Below, in pieces: positions 63,178 to 64,000 of a stretch of DNA of 64,000 nucleotides. The notes under the pieces are model-generated. The model searched no databases. It had not been told where the DNA came from and saw nothing but the letters and a program-made list of their open reading frames with translations. A program made the translations under genes and the position numbers. Numbering within the stretch: the stretch's first letter is position 1; every line of letters starts with the position of its first letter. The stretch covers positions 19,641,269 to 19,705,268 of the forward strand of contig CM040440.1 of the NCBI GenBank assembly GCA_022749755.1, given 5' to 3'. Source of the DNA: Azadirachta indica. Its lineage: Eukaryota; Streptophyta; Magnoliopsida; Sapindales; Meliaceae.

Positions 63178-63863
63178 GGTAGCATTTGTTTTTTTTATTT
63201 GAATTCTGAATATGATCAAAATTTAAATTTAAATTATATGTTTGTTTTTTTATTTTAAATCATCTAAAAATAAGTATTAAGTTATTTATTTTGATAAAAA
63301 TAAAAAGTCTAAAAATTGATATTTTGATATATATACTTTTTTAAATAATACACTTATATTTAAATAATTTTGATTATATTAGTATAATAATAAACAAAAG
63401 AATTAGTAAATTATATTAGTATATATATTATTTATTTGCTTGATATATTTTTTTAAAAAAAATAATTTCTAATCGATAATATAAAGATCAATAAAAATAA
63501 TAAGTTATATTATGATATAATTCTGATTATGTAAATATATGAATTTATTGTAATGATTAAAGTATAAAATAAGTAGAATTGAGAAGACAAGTAAATAGAC
63601 TCACAATAGAAAAGAGATACGTTAAAAATAGTTAACTATAGTTTAATTTTGTTATTAAATAATTTAATAAAATAAGGATACTTTTGAAAAATAAAAATAT
63701 TAAATTATTTAAACATTTATTCATTTAAATTTAAGTCAAAATTTTTAATTTAATTATGTTAAGATATTTTTACCAAATATTCATATATAAGTTAAAAAAC
63801 AAATAACTTTTTGGACATTTGAATAATTATATTCAAATTTCAGCTAAAAAAACAAACAACCCC
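63178..63863. mobile_element. Candidate hAT-like MITE
   Basis: The left end (GGTAGCATTTGTTTTTTT, then ATTTGAATTCTGAATATGA) matches the reverse complement of the right end (GGGGTTGTTTGTTTTTTT, then AGCTGAAATTTGAATATAA). A second inner pair around TTTGTTTTTT is also mirrored (63240s against 63800s). The ~690-bp interior is AT-rich and has no coding capacity. No 8-bp target-site duplication was seen, so the exact ends and the hAT assignment are uncertain. Confidence 0.45.
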
Positions 63864-64000
63864 TGAGTTGTGTTGTGCTAAATTTTAAAAATAAGAATGT
63901 ATATGTTTGATAAATTTTAGTATTTAAATGGTTTGGTCATATATAAAGATTATAATAAACATATACTTAAATTGTTCATATATATCTTTATATTTTTTTG

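Noticed and set aside
1..64000. CRISPR arrays, operons, LTR retrotransposons, rRNA genes
   Set aside because: I looked for spaced repeats, long terminal repeats, gag/pol motifs and rRNA words and saw none; the DNA is a plant nuclear segment.

Overview
The window is nuclear DNA of a dicotyledonous plant. The genes have many introns, mostly GT-AG, introns and spacers are AT-rich, and several proteins carry plastid transit peptides. Every confident gene has a clear single-copy-type counterpart in Arabidopsis. The species cannot be proved from the sequence; a woody rosid such as Citrus is my guess. I see no bacterial operon, CRISPR array, rRNA gene or intact autonomous transposon.

Layout from left to right: (1) the 5' end of a plastid RbgA/YlqF-type GTPase gene (DGP3-like, minus), which runs off the left edge; (2) a complete 19-exon ARM-repeat/BTB protein gene of the ARIA/ABAP1 family (minus, 1509-8487); (3) a gene-poor spacer of about 12 kb with a large foldback element, a decayed SINE, a perfect 28-bp palindrome and microsatellites; (4) a two-exon patatin-like protein gene, PLP9 type (minus, 20282-21699); (5) a spacer with a tRNA-derived SINE flanked by 13-bp target-site duplications; (6) a plastid ribosome recycling factor gene (plus, 27212-31437, 11 exons); (7) a TIME FOR COFFEE-like gene (plus, 36847-41902, 12 exons); (8) a FAP1-type chalcone-isomerase-fold fatty-acid-binding protein gene (minus, 43840-46002, 4 exons); (9) an ent-copalyl diphosphate synthase gene (plus, 50819-56862, 15 exons), the first committed step towards gibberellins; (10) the NatB catalytic subunit gene NAA20 (minus, 59618-62701, 6 exons); (11) an AT-rich right edge with a candidate MITE.

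Exon models were built by hand from splice consensus, reading phase and family conservation. All eight gene models close in frame across every junction. The genes are ordinary housekeeping, hormone and clock genes, not a functional cluster. Two plastid functions (GTPase, RRF) serve ribosome assembly or recycling, FAP1 and CPS act on plastid metabolites, and NAA20 and the ARM/BTB protein act in cytosol or nucleus. The order PLP9-RRF-TIC-like-FAP1 matches consecutive Arabidopsis loci on chromosome 3, while the GTPase and CPS genes, adjacent on Arabidopsis chromosome 4, flank that block here. I found no convincing new biological system. The most useful new observations are the SINE with duplicated target site, the long foldback element, a GC-AG intron in the RRF gene, decayed 56-bp repeats upstream of CPS, and a paired G-box promoter on FAP1.
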